From Lineus longissimus (taxonomy: Eukaryota; Nemertea; Pilidiophora; Heteronemertea; Lineidae), in NCBI RefSeq assembly GCF_910592395.1, contig NC_088323.1, positions 1,488,001-1,552,000 of the forward strand: a DNA stretch of 64,000 nt, written 5' to 3'. The translations under genes and the position numbers were made by a program. The notes under the pieces are model-generated. The model was not told where the DNA came from, ran no database searches, and saw only the letters and a list, made by a program, of their open reading frames with translations. Below are positions 20,436 through 33,824 of the stretch, piece by piece; the stretch's first letter is position 1; each line of letters opens with the position of its first letter.

Positions 20436-23400
20436 ACCGGAAGATGAGGGAGCCTATATTTCTCCTTGCGATTTGGACGGGTAAGTTATGGCTGCTTTCG
20501 CGATATTTCAGTTAACACATCGCTTGAGCAATATGGCCCGGGAATACATGAATAGCCTTATCCTGTGCTTGTAACCAATACTATCGCTTACTTGATCGGA
20601 AAACAGGCATCTTCCGCGCGACTAGCAGGTGAGTGGATATAGTAAGCGAAAAAGGTGGAAAGTCAATTAGAGGGTAGCTTTTTCTCATTACAAACCTCAA
20701 AATAGATGTTTAACCAAACGATTGAATGTACCAAGTTATGCGCTCGCCGTATGCGAGAAAATGGCCCCTTGTATAAACAAAGTTTTTAAAAAGCATGACG
20801 GGATAGCCAAAAACAAACAAATGTCACTTCCGGTTTCACTTTCGCACGGTTAACTGAACAGTTTTCACCTCGTTTCCAAATAACGTAAGATATCTTCCTG
20901 CCCTTTCGGCCAGATGAGGTAGACCACACGGTTCCTCGGGTGTGAAATGCATGCGAAACATCTTATCGTCAGTGCGTATCGCCTACGCACGGAACATATT
21001 GGTAACGCAAGATGGATTTACACCTCGGGTTTTTTTGGAAAAAACAGGACCAAAGAATGATCAGCAAGCGATTCTTTGTGATGAAATACGTGAGCCCCAT
21101 TACAATCAGCTGAGGGATAGCTTTGGCCAAAACCACCTATTGTCGCTATCATATTGAGTAGTTCTCTTTAATACTTTTTTCCCGGATGATGGCGTTTTTT
21201 AATCTCGTATCGTCGTCGTAGATCAGCAAGGGGAAGTCAGCGTGACCCAAAGCTGTCGAAATTAGATATTGCTCATCCCATCTTCAGGGCATGGAGGGCA
21301 TGTAAATATTGGTTATTCAGCCAAAACAGCTCCCAGCTGGACCGCAGATTCTTTCTCCAATAAATTACTCGAACTACACGTACACTAGTGCCTGTGGGCT
21401 ATCTTACCTTGTACTCAGCTAGAGTACTCTTACGTAGAGTATTGAAAATGAATACTTAATGTCGATAACGTAGTATCAGCGCATAGACTGCATCACCGGA
21501 GAACGAACAGCTGTTTTATAACATTTAAGTACTCTTAATTACTCCAATTAATCAACTTTATTGCCTAATTAGAAATTTGTTGATTGCCGGATAAATTTAT
21601 TGATGCACACGGAGTTATCTCCAGTCTTGAGGGAAATCAATGTTGATTACTCGTTAAAGATTCTTGAATGTTGGCGGCTAATTTGTGTCAGATGGGAATA
21701 TCACTCATTCGTTAAAGACACGTTGTCGACTTCGCTCCAGTTCTATTACGAGATCATCACGAAATCATCTTCATGTTGACCCCATTCACCAAGCGCTTGT
21801 ATGTTCTAGCAAGTCAAACCTGGGTTAGGTCGGGCATTTCACCGCGTTTTAAGGTATCGCCCTGGGTGTTAATCAAGTGCCAAGATTCCTTCCATGGTAT
21901 CGTTGGTTTTAATGTTCTGAACCATAAGCTGTCATCCTGATGGAATGATTACCCCCTTCAACAACTTTATTGGGGTTGACGGTGTTCCAAAGACGACATG
22001 TAAAAAGCTGCCCAGTATTTAGGCCAAGAGCCCATTTCTGTTCTTTGGGCAGATCTCAGGTCGATACTCGGAAATTTTAACATATACAAACAAAATCTGT
22101 TGTCTCAAATGAGCAGATATCCCAATGAAGTCTCAATCATATCCATAGGAGAGATTAAAATGGTCGTCGGCAATATAAAATATAACTGAAACTGTCCATC
22201 CATAATATTATTGGTCTTAACGGTATGGGTCGACCACATATCGGAATCTGGGGGCCACAGATGTGGTAAACTCACGTTACTTAGCCTAATCGATGCTTTT
22301 CTAGGTGCGCTTAGTCTTTCGATCTTAGGAATTCCGCACAGAAGAAATTTGGCCATACCCAGAATCAGATAGTTGTCTTATGGGGATTCTGGTCTGGAAG
22401 GGCGATATTTAATCAACTGTCAGATTCCCTGAGGTTTTTTCGCCGTTTCGTGTTTGCTGGCAAGGACTTGAGCTTTCCACATCCTCGTCATCGGTGAAAA
22501 TCGCTGATGTGCTTTTCGCTCCGATGTGAATAAAGCGTATCCTCTCATTGGAGACTGGGACATATGACTCGGTGCGAACGTAGGGGTAAATAATTTATGG
22601 TAAGCTGTACTTACAAACTGTTTCCGCAACTAAGCACACATGATACATAATCATTCTCCTCTGACAGTGTCTGATAATTAAAAAGAAACAAGCTTGGAAT
22701 TTGCGACTTAAAATAAAAGGTACATGTATATCATTTATGAACGAGTTAAACGATTTACTCATTATACTAGTCTAGTTCTACCTTTCGAAGAAAAAAGCGC
22801 AATTGCCAATGGAGAAAGGTAAACACCTGACTCAACCTTCAAATCCACCTGGTAGAACCGTACTCCAAAACTTGAGAAGCAATTCCTTCGTCGTCAGAGT
22901 GACCTTGGTCCTGACCTTAGAACCACGATACAGAGGTAAACAACCATCCACTTGTTCTCTGTCATATCGAAGGATGACTTGAAATGTTTAAGGGTTGACT
23001 ATTGGTGCCACCATTTGGGCTAGAACTTAAAATTCTAAAGCAATTAGAACTTTTAAAAAAAGAAGTAAATGCCTGTTTGAAACCTGGGAGGCTGTTCTGT
23101 GGAAAATAAATAACAGACTCCTACCCTTGAAATTGGCATTTCTTCGTTTTTACGGAGTCTATGACAACACCTGTTAAAAACAAATACGATGAAACTGTTC
23201 TTAACGGCTCATCTCAGTGGCTCTTTTGCTTTTCCACACAGATGAGAGTTGTCTTATCAGTTACAATCGTTGGGATACCTACCTATTCAAACCTTCAGAA
23301 GATGTTTTTCTCTTGACATGAACAGTAAAACATTGGGCCAGATTGCCTTCCTGTAGAAGCCGACGGGAGCTACGGCCAGGAAGAAATACGAAATGGTACT

Positions 23401-26400
23401 ACAGTGCGGTATGCAAACACTGACAGCATTCTCCAATCGAAGGATATTCTCTCTGCCAGTACTGACTTAATGCACCGTTAGGTCCCGGATGAGCCATAAT
23501 ACGAAATATGAACAATATGCTACATAGCATAGGCTGCCAGAGCGTTACATGCATCTCTCCTGGGGCTGATAAAACCTTGTAGAACATTTGCCTTGTGGGC
23601 AAAACCCAACAATCCTGTGTCACCGCACCAGTCAATAAAATTAATGAGACCCTTTTTGTTCTCACTTGTGGTCGGTTAGCAATGCAGCAGTCCTGAATGT
23701 TTCTGTTTGAATTCATTCAGTTAATGCCCCATCAAACGGCTTGGTAAATATCTGTATCGCGAACAACAGCGTGGCAACAAGAAGTGCTTTTAATGATGAT
23801 GTGTAAACTGGTTACAATGCAGAAAACACGCCGAGGCATCACGTGAAAGGTATCAAGTGTGCTTTGACTGAAGAAAATCCTTTATGGATGATATTAACTG
23901 ATATTTTACCATAATGCATGGCGACATATTGGTGATTTTCTTTCTCATTTCAGTCTCATTTTCATATGCATGTCGTTAAAAATAGGGACCCAAGAGCTAG
24001 TCTATAAAATTTCATGTCTCTCTAGCTGATGCGCTATCGGCTTAATGCACTGCTTTCGCAAACAATCCCACCAGTGGATGATTATTAAAAGATAAACTAC
24101 TTCAGAGTTTATCTATACATTGGTGACAATGCAGATGGTATACCAAGGCACTGTGTCATCAAGTTTCATAAGAACTCTTGGCTTAATGGCTTTACACTAT
24201 CATGATTTAACATCATGATTCGATAATGCATCGTTGGTAGGTTTAGGCTGCCGTATCCGTGTGGGGTACTAAAGCCATCAGATTACAAACAAAGCTAATA
24301 GTTGTTTCATCCAGAAGCTATTGACCTATTTCCGAAAGCAGAGGTAGACCAACCACCATATATACCCTTCTGATTCTGAAGGGAGGTACCCGCGGAGATG
24401 CAGAATTCTTCACTTGATTGGACAATATTCAAACCTGTTTAGTGGAATAACCCCAAGATTCAGCTTTGGGAAATGCCTAAATTAGACTTATGATGATGTT
24501 GCATTGGGGATTTTTCTGTACTTTCCTTCTTAATCGTGGTCGTAGTGCAGCAACGAGACGTGCCAGTCCGATTAAGCTTAGATTGTATAGCGTTTCCATA
24601 TAGCCTCCGCAACAGCAGTGTTGTAATCTATATTCAATGCGTATTTACATGCCGGTAATTGGCAAGTCTCAAATTTAATTGAAATTAAAACTTTAAAAAA
24701 ATATCCCGATCTGACCTTTAGAAGTAACAAAGAAACTGAGCAACGACCCAACCGCCTCTAGCTTCTTTGATCGGCCACAAAAGATATGGAATCACAAAAC
24801 TGCGTGATCAGACATTACACATACATTCGTATCGATTTCTGACAATAAAGAGAGATTTATAGTCCCCGAGTTTGAATCCCATGTGGAGCAACTGCGTCTG
24901 TAATTTATCAATACTTTAATCAAATTATTGCAAAAGTCGCGGAACAAAGAAGTATAGCTCTCGTTCTCTTTGTAAAAAGCTGGCCTATACTGCCCATTAA
25001 AAAGGAGCCAGACCGCTCGAGGGCAATTTATTCGGAAAGTTACTTAGATTTATGCACGTTATATAAGCTTAAGGAAACAAGACGAAGGATGCTGTCGTGT
25101 ACAGCAGATCGACTTGTGTGAAACGAATGTTACAATTTCCTTCGCCAAATACGTCTACCAATGTCAATGTAGGACAAGAACAGAAACGAATTCATCGTAC
25201 GCACACTTCTTGATTGCTGACAGTTGCGAGCTCACGCTGCAGCATTGAAACTTTCAACCAAGATTGATCAATCAGTTTACTTAACGTACCCGGCCCTGCT
25301 CTCCCATCGCAATTACCATTTCAACGATAAGGGCGCATCTAAATGATATCAGTTACAACCTTTGCTCCCATAGTAAGACTGTCACATGAAAACTGATTAT
25401 TTCTGATAGCATTTAGCGAGTTTGCCTGCAGAGATTTTCAATGTGATCAGTTTTGCTCAAGGGAGTACTTTAGTCAAGCGATAAGGCAGGCAAGATACTG
25501 GAGTGTTAGAACTGAAAATAGTGTTCAATGTCGTTTGTTGGCATGGGGAATGGAGAGCTGCTTACTTCGCATCACTTCAATCGCTTCCTGCCTTCTGGCG
25601 TCGAATAGAAAAACCTATCAACAGTAAATGAACTTGCTGATATTTGCCATGATTTTTTTCAGTTGATTCATTATACAATTCCAGTGTAGAACGATGCTGA
25701 ATCAGCTAGTATAATAAGCTAAAAAGAACCACCAGCACTAGTGTTTTCAGCCTGCTCAACAAACCCTGCAGCACAGATTTGATCCCACAATTCTACTGAA
25801 CATATCTTCAAAAAGGTTATGAACAACAGGACAGTGTACACTGTTGTTCATATCCAATTAAAATTGGTATTTTTTCCGCTACTACAAGCTAATTTACCGT
25901 TCGCGTTGAGACTCCTGTCAATTCTGCAGTCTACCAGCGCTATAAATGATAATCATTGCTCGATACCTGTCAGCGAGGACCATAATTAAGGTCCATATCA
26001 ACCAACTTGTCAATTTTACCCGACATGTTTAAGTTGAAGCGCCTGCTCTGCAATTCGCAATCAGAGCTATCGTCAGTAGCTGTGCGATTGCTGATTTCTC
26101 AACCTGCCTTCTCATCTTTTTGATGAATTGTTCATCAACCAGTGATTGTCTTCTTCTTGATTTCCGGGGACAAATTGCATGATTAAGTTTCCCCGCCAAA
26201 ATTGTTGAACTTTTCATCAGATCAAAATCTGAAAAATTTTCAAAGCCAACATTTTTTGGGGGCTGATGATGTTTCTTCATTTTAAGCAGAGAGAAAAAGA
26301 AGTGAAAAAAATATTTGGACTAGAAATTTTTTTTTCATCTGCAGCATGACAAATTTGCCGCAATCAATTTCTTAACAGAAGTCTTTTCACGGCAATTTGG

Positions 26401-29400
26401 TCCTTTGGTCGGGTTAGAGGGGTGAATTTGGTCATTGGGACCGCCCAATCCAGTGATCGTGTTATCGGGGGCCTTGTAATGGTACTTAGATAGGAAACCA
26501 TTCGGGACATTCTTGGTCTTCACAGCGGAGTAGTCGCGTCACCGGGGTTCCACTGTAATTATTCTCATGCCTCCAAGTTTCGACTACCCTCTGCTGTTAT
26601 AACTGTCATGGAACGTTTTCTTATGTAGCCGCACAATTGTACCAGCCGTCCTGGATACCTATTGTACTGTCCACTGCCTGATTGCCAGGCCGGCAAATCA
26701 GCATCCCTGGGGGTACATTTCTCCAACAATTCTTGCCGCCATATTGTTTACTAAGAGAAATGTGTTAGTCGCAGATAGCAAGATACTTGTTTCACCACTC
26801 TAAGACGGGTTATAAATACTCAACAATTCAACCAATTATTATGGATAAGGTCGTTCGATTCTATTCCACATGTCCAGTTTGGCGCGACAGTAGGTTGGCG
26901 ATACTAAGTTATCCGATAGTCATGACATCGCGTTCCAGCTGGACCCTTTTTGATTTCGTAGTATGTAAACCAACAGGTCTTAGATCGGCGAGGCTAGAGT
27001 TGATATGAGCGACGTGGCATGCTTAGATGGTGGGGAAAGAACTCGTACACATCGTGTGGCACAATGGCCTCATATTGTCGAAACCTATGAGTGCTGTCAG
27101 GAATCATTTCTATCCTGACGAAAGAATATCAGTCACGAAACTATGCATGAGATTCGGAACAAGGATAAAAGATGCCCTGCACAACTAATACGAACTAAAC
27201 CTTGAGTTAACATTCCAAATTTCTGAAAACTGTCAGTGTGCAAATGGTAATAACAGTGGCAAAAGGGTTTCCTATACCACTTGATTGAAGATTGAATGTC
27301 AATTGCAAATGGTCTCTTTTGCCTTTAAGATAGAATGCCCTACTTTCCATTCCTCTCCCGAACTCCCATCAACGTACCTGACAACAGACTCCATTAAATA
27401 GGTGTAAGGATTAGCTCGAGGTAGTCAGAGAGCACAACCATCAAACTGACGAGGACGACCATTTGAATACATGATGAGGTAATGGTTTGAGGAAAAGTTT
27501 GGCTTGAAGGAAGGCTGTTTAAATGTTACATGAGGTTGCACGCAGGAATGATGGGGTGTTCCTAATATGAGTTTCCTGACAAACATGAAGAGCTCTCTGC
27601 TTTGAATTCGCCAGCTGATGGAGTACTTCTTTAAGACACAATCGGCTCCCTTTAGGCCTACCACAATCAAATAATAGCATGCAGTACCATCTGTAACAGC
27701 AAATTTACCACAATTACTCTCTCTCTCTACTGACCAATTTTTCGCCGACTTCGGCAAAAACAGATAATTATCAGCCAGAAATCGGGTTAGCCTCTCATAA
27801 ACTTTTTGAGTAATTCTCTCCTTCCGATCGTAACTACCAATTAACGCTCGACAACATAGTTATTGAAGGCAGTTACGCGGTCGATGTCCGAGAATGGATG
27901 ATTCTTCTTTTCAGCCACAGGGTTTCTTATGGGCAACCCAAGAAATAACTAAAAGCAGTTCACGACTCTGACTTCGAGAATAGATTCGTATGACATTTTT
28001 AGTGACTGCGCTAAGCTATCCTTTGTTGACAACATCAACTAGGCATTCTATTCCATCCCTAGTGTCGTCTAAGAGAAGACGTTGTTTCTCCTTTGTTCGC
28101 ATATGATAACGATGGTTGGTACGAACGGCAAATACCATACAACTCCAAATACAATTTTCTTGGCTGAATTGCCTACATGAAATTCAACTTATCAATGTTT
28201 GATCCTAACCCAATCGTTCTTTCAGCATTCCAGCTAACCACATGTATCAAATCGATGCTTAATCCTAACCCAATCGTTCTTTCAGCATTCCAGCTAACCA
28301 CATGTATTAAATCGATGCTTAATCCTAACCCAATCGTTCTTTCAGCATTCCAGCTGACCACATGTATCAAATCGATGCTTAATCCTAACCCAATCGTTCT
28401 TTCAGCATTCCAGCTGACCACATGTATACAATCAATGCTTAATCCTAACCCAATCGTTCTTTCAGCATTCCAGCTGACCACATGTATCAAATCGATGCTT
28501 AATCCTAACCCAATCGTTCTTTGAGCATTCCAGCTGACCACATGTATCAAATCGATGCTTAATCCTAACCCAATCGTTCTTTCAGCATTCCAGCTAACCA
28601 CATGTATCAAATCGATGCTTAATCCTAACCCAATCGTTATTTCAGCATTCCAGCTGACCACATGTATACAATCAATGCTTAATCCTAACCCAATCGTTCT
28701 TTCAGCATTCCAGCTGACCACATGTATCAAATCAATGCTTGATCCTAACCGAATCGTTGTTTCAGCATTCTAGCTGACCACATGTATCAAATCAATGCTT
28801 AATCCAAACCCAATCGTTCTTTCAGCATTCTAGCTGGCCACATGTATTAAATCAATTTTTGAATCTTACCCAATCATTCTTTCAGCATTCCAGTTGACCA
28901 CATGTAGAGTAGACTGTCCATTCGGTGACGGCCCATGGAAGGCCAAGGTCAACCGATGCCTGTCCCGCCTTCAGATCACTGGGGACCACCTACTAGAGAT
29001 GACCCTATTTGAGGGGAAGTCTCCGCGAGAAATTGAAAGAATTTGCGAGTAAGTAAAATTGGTACTCTTTTTCGCTTTAAGATGATTCGTGGCAAATATG
29101 ATATATTTCGCTCATACATGTATTTAGTACATATGATTTGGACAGCAGATGGACATCAATTTAATTGGATATCAAATTGATACATATAACGGAAGGAAGG
29201 AAAGTCTTCAAACCAAAAGAAGGGAGAACAATTCATTTGCTCCGGAATGACCATCTTTCGTATGGATTATACATCTTTATTGCCCATTGGTCAATTAAGA
29301 AGCTAGCAATCAGCGGACATATAATGCAACCAGAGCTAGCATCTAAAACAAGATACAAGTACTAATGACTGACCGATGCTTCCATCAAAACCGTCGGCAG

Positions 29401-32400
29401 TGAGATCAAAACTCAAGAAGATTGGCTTATTTCGTGACTACTCCCATTCCTTTCTTATCACCCTGGTGCATAGACTAGCTTACCATATCCCAACCATATC
29501 ATCATGATCATAAATCGCAAAGAAAATAGCAAGTACAATGTATATTCGATTGCAAGGCAAACAATAGTGTTCTGGCCCACACTTGAGTATAACAATAAGA
29601 CCGAACTCCGTCTTATGTCTGTAGCTCGAGGCGGTAGAGCTATTCTTGAGCATCATACAAGCTTTTAGCAAACAGATGAAACGAACAATTGATATCATAC
29701 AGGAGACTTGTAATGAGAAAGCTTTTAGTTATGCAAATGGAAAATGGAAAGGAACTCGAGATATGCCCGTTTCAGCTCACTCATACATGAAAACAGATCT
29801 ATTCAGCAACCTCTTCTGCGGTCCACTTTGTAAGACCTGACATTCTCGCCACGTGATTGTGGGTGTGACGTCATCAGCTGCGCATTACGTCTGCAATAAC
29901 GCCTTTTTGCCTAAACATATTTCAAGAAATCCCCTTAAACCTTGCACCTCATTGTAAATGTCAGTTCACCTAAAAACCTTGCATCTCATTTTCCGTAGTT
30001 GATATAGAGAGATCCGTAGACTATGCTGGAACTTTCCCTGCAGAACATTTTCTCTTGATTTCAGTACTGCTGATATAGAGAAGTCCATAGACTGTGCTGA
30101 AAGTGTCCTTAATAAAGAGTGTAAATGGGAAGACGTGACTCCAGAAACCCGCTTTTTGTCCTTTGAAGGAATAAAAAACGGGTTATTATTTATATGCAGA
30201 AATTCAAAACGTAAGTAAAAGTGGGCACTTAATTATAACTACATGTAGTTTGCGAAGACTTGATATCTGTCCTTGATTTGGGCCAATAAGAATAGCACTC
30301 TCCTCTCCAAGATAGAGTCTGAACAGATTCAGAAATTGAACCCGGATTCCGGCCCTGCACCGGAGGATGTGAAATACAAAGATGAAGGAAAGTAAATGTA
30401 TCAAAACTATATCTTAATCTACGCACAATTGGTTAACCCATCTTACTTTAAAGTCATAATGGATCTCAGATTCCACATGAGATAATTCTCATGAGGAACG
30501 AGGCTAAGTTAATTAAATGCCTCAGACATGACCATTCAATCGAAACCAGTAATAGCTTTGCTTGAAGATGGAAAAGCGGTGCCCTGGGTTCGAATGATAA
30601 GACATTTCACAGATGGTCCTCGATCAGAGAATGAGCTGAGACTTATAGAGATTTTTAGAATGTTGCTGATCTGCATTTGCCGACGACCAGACGACCAAGA
30701 TCACCGTCAGCCCTGTAAGAAACGAGGTTTTTTTGAGCGGTCAGTAATTTTCTTATTATTAGTATCGGAGACTCGGTCATCAATTTCGTATTCATAACTA
30801 CACAATGCACCGTATTTTGTTTCAGTTCAAATCCGCAACCAAATATGCGCACGGTTACAGAAAGGCCCTTACAAAAACTGTACCAAACGAGAGACGAAGA
30901 TCTCCAACGCCATTTTAAAGGAGGAGGGAAGATATGATGACCCTGTAGAAAGAATATGTAGGTAAGATAATGGCACAGGTTATGGGCCGATCACAGCGAA
31001 TCGGCCACTACAGTTTTCGAGAGGCAAGTAAGATAAAGGAAATACATATCCCATTCGTTGCTGAGTTGTGAGCCATGAGGGGCACCAACAGATCTAATCA
31101 CGAGCCTAAAACTCGTTTCCCTGCAAAACGAATTTTCCTTTTAAGCATGTTCAAGTGCTACCGCCAGAGGGAGAACGCTGTTTTACTTACCAATGACCTA
31201 TGTACTGTCTAATGTGTCCATACAATTGGAAAAACACATCTGAGACATTTGAAAAGGATATTTCCTTCGAGGTTCAAAACCCGTTCTCAGCTACCAAAGA
31301 ATTCCCTTTTCACTGAATTTCTCTTTTTTCAGTAAATATCGAATAGAAAGATTTTGCATAAACGCGATTTATCGAGACACGTGTGGAAGTGAAACAAGTG
31401 ATTTTAAGACGGAGTTAAATGAATTAATAACGCCACCGACCTGTGACTGCAAGACACAATGTAAGTTTGGAATGTTTTAATGTGATATGAACAAATCTAT
31501 AATGAAATAAAAGTTCGAAGGGAAATGAGTTGTGCATGATAAGTATGCAATTTCGAGAGATAACTTGCCGATGGTGATTTACCGAAGTAAACAACGTAGC
31601 CGCCGGTATGCAGGCCGGCCTTAAAGAACATAATATCGGCAGCTGGGATTCATGGGTCGGAAATATCACTGTCCGAGTCACGTCAGCACTTTCTAGGACT
31701 CAAACACACAGTTTTGATTTTCTTCGTAGTTCGTACCTATCACTTACCGATTAATAAAAAATATATAAATTTTTATAGACAGCCGAAAGGCTATGAGGAA
31801 AGGTAGGCTTTTCTGTTAGATTTAACCCATTAAGGCCATTTCACCAATGTCCGCCTCAATTCACATTGGGTCCTACCATCCAATCATTTTGAACCGTGGC
31901 GACCCAATACGTGCATTTCAGGTGATTTCGGTCCTTCGTGGGTTAGTCACCATTTTCTTAATTTGGGTATCATCTAGGTGTTATATTAGTCGTCAAAAGG
32001 AATTGACGTCATCATTTATTGTATTTACCTTCAAATGTTCTAGTCCAACGCAGTGATGATAAGTTTAGCTTAATAATAAACTTCATTATTATATTACATA
32101 TAATGTATTTTCATGTGTAAATGTGTTTTTAATAGTTGATGTATTGACGATACCTTATCACTTAAACATCATAAACGGTTTTTTAAAAATTTGCTGGTGA
32201 TCATTTCGTCTACGATATTAACGAAAACATATTGACTGCATGATTTTGTTTATTTATCGTTTTTGCATTTATACATTCTTTTTACATTTTTATACCCTAA
32301 AATAAATCATAGTTCATATAGTAGGAACTACTGGTAAATTACGAATGATACGATGCGTTCACTGTAGCTGTACTTATCGAATCAGAAATACTCGCCTGCA

Positions 32401-33824
32401 TCACGGAAGTAGTAGTTAGAAATCAACCAATTAGAATTACTTGATACTCCCTCTGCGATGTTGTGACAAAAAAATATAAACAATACATAGCCAATAGCCG
32501 ATGTCCCTGCATAAAGCACAAACACAAATAACGTGGTTTCCTTTCCAGCATTTCTTCGAAGTCAAGATCGAGGCGAATGTGTTGACCGATCGGGATGTTT
32601 GTTCCACATACAGAAAGGCATGACAGAGCGAGACCTCGATAAAGGGATGCTGTTTGCTGCCAAGGACCTCAAAGAAGTTTGGCAGATGTGCAGGTAGGCT
32701 GCGAGTGTGTGCGTATGTAAGGGGAAGGGGTCAATACTGTGTCCCGCACCTTCTAGCGAGCGTTATAATTACTCACGGCGAGATTATGATATGATAAATA
32801 CCCTTTCATTACATGCTTTTAACGCCCTCTATATTCTGTTTAGCCATTCTGAAGAAGAGCACACTACAAAATTTGCGGAGGCCATGGACTGCGTGGAAGA
32901 GAGTAACAACCAATGTAACTATAACGTCATGAAATATAAACAACAAAAAACTACCGTCGATGATCTGAGGGAGGCAGCCTTTTTCATGTGCGATAGATGG
33001 CAGAGTAAGAAATGATTTCATAATTATTGATCATATAATTATTTGAAATTTACAAATTGTGCACAGAAATGAATTGCAGTTAATCGCGTCGTGTCTGATC
33101 GCCGGCAATTCGACACTGTATTCCGGCTACTATTTACTTTTCAGTCCTTGTCACAAAAGAGCAAAAAGAGGGATGCCTGTTTTCCAAGCTAGATGAATAT
33201 AATAACTGTGTAACAACACAAACAAAAGCCGAGTTAAAAACCATCCGCCATCATCAGAAGGATGATTTAAAAACATACCTCTGCAAGTAAGTAAAATGAC
33301 CGGCTCCTGATTGGTTCAATTCTTTGACTACACAGGGGATGCAGAACTCGGCACTTTTGATTGGCCGATTCCATTTTGCGTTCCGTAATATCTGAATTAT
33401 GACTGCATGCTACATTTGGCTACCCAAACCTGTGTGAACACGTCTTTGCAAAGTAACGGGCGGTCTGCACCGATCAGAAAGAGATAAGGATTGTTTTCAC
33501 CCGATTATTGCGACGGCCCTGGCCCGGTTGCGTCAGTAACGCACACTTTAGGTATGGTCCTTATCACATTCTGCAGAGCGTCTTTTTTAACTTTCTAGAG
33601 AATACCGGGCCAAAGTGAAATGCATCTACAAGACTTTCTCCGAGTGTAGCATGGTTCTTGCCAACGTCTTGGAAGGAGTACTAATGAGAAAACAACCACC
33701 GATTTGCAGACGATGCACATCACGTGGGACATTCCCATATAGGGCAGGCGCCACCACAAACACTGTAACGTCATCAATTATTGTGATATTAGGATTTTTC
33801 CACTTTATTGTACTTTTTGGATGA
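20436..33824 (+). CDS. Predicted secreted, GPI-anchored protein with four tandem six-cysteine modules (unrecognised family)
   Basis: Nine exons join in phase: 20436-20480 (ATG 20444), 28886-29048, 30065-30210, 30826-30961, 31333-31460, 32549-32693, 32844-33004, 33145-33286, 33599-33824; 427 residues. The N-terminus MREPIFLLAIWTAFQLTTC is a signal peptide. Four modules of about 95 residues follow, each built from two exons with a phase-2 intron inside and phase-1 introns between modules. Shared spacing: C-x(5-13)-C-x(24-30)-C-x(8-16)-C-x(7-8)-C-x(19-24)-C. Modules 2 and 4 end in an extra Cys pair (CDC, CRRC). The last residues (about 40) are a spacer plus SSIIVILGFFHFIVLFG and stop, with no cytoplasmic tail, as in GPI signals; a single TM helix is the alternative. 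Even spacing and helical-looking loops recall small all-helical disulphide domains such as nematode DUF19 or insect 27-kDa haemolymph proteins, but I cannot claim membership. Intron 1 is 8.4 kb. A 24-nt in-frame stretch at 31779-31802 with AG/GT borders may be an optional microexon. Confidence 0.8.
20481..28189 (+). other. Intron 1 of the modular surface-protein gene (left part)
   Basis: I see no exon, RNA gene or transposon coding sequence here. One copy of a dispersed repeat lies at 26229-26345. The intron ends in the 60-bp array listed next. Confidence 0.45.
26229..26345 (+). repeat. Dispersed repeat copy in intron 1 of the modular gene
   Basis: Matches the copy at 44000-44100, with a few differences (GGGGGCTGATGATG; GGACTAGAAA). 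The flanking 26,030-26,230 is open on the minus strand, but homology beyond the repeat is not seen in the other copies. Confidence 0.8.
28190..28907 (+). repeat. 60-bp tandem array, 12 copies, each resembling a 3' splice site plus exon start
   Basis: The period is exactly 60 bp. Units start at 28201, 28261 and so on to a partial unit at 28861. Each has a branch-point-like CTAAC, then CCAATCGTTCTTTCAG, then CATTCCAGCTGACCACATGT, the counterpart of the first bases of exon 2. Read on from each AG in phase 1, every unit encodes a 20-residue block starting AFQLTTC. The last unit supplies the acceptor used (AG at 28884-28885). Units at 28741 and 28801 carry in-frame TAG, and the unit at 28501 has TTTGAG with an in-frame TGA. 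Only the final acceptor therefore leads into an open frame. Confidence 0.93.
29049..30064 (+). other. Intron 2 of the modular gene, with a decoy exon fragment
   Basis: Most of this intron shows nothing recognisable. At about 29,985-30,035 there is CATTTTCCGTAG followed by TTGATATAGAGAGATCCGTA, a diverged copy of the first bases of exon 3 (GCTGATATAGAGAAGTCCAT at 30070). Using it in the required phase gives an immediate TGA. Confidence 0.7.

Noticed and set aside
28173-28773. Long open frames of 20-residue repeats on both strands
   Set aside because: They arise from the 60-bp unit. The plus-strand frame is broken by TGA and TAG, and the array is better read as intron sequence with repeated acceptors.
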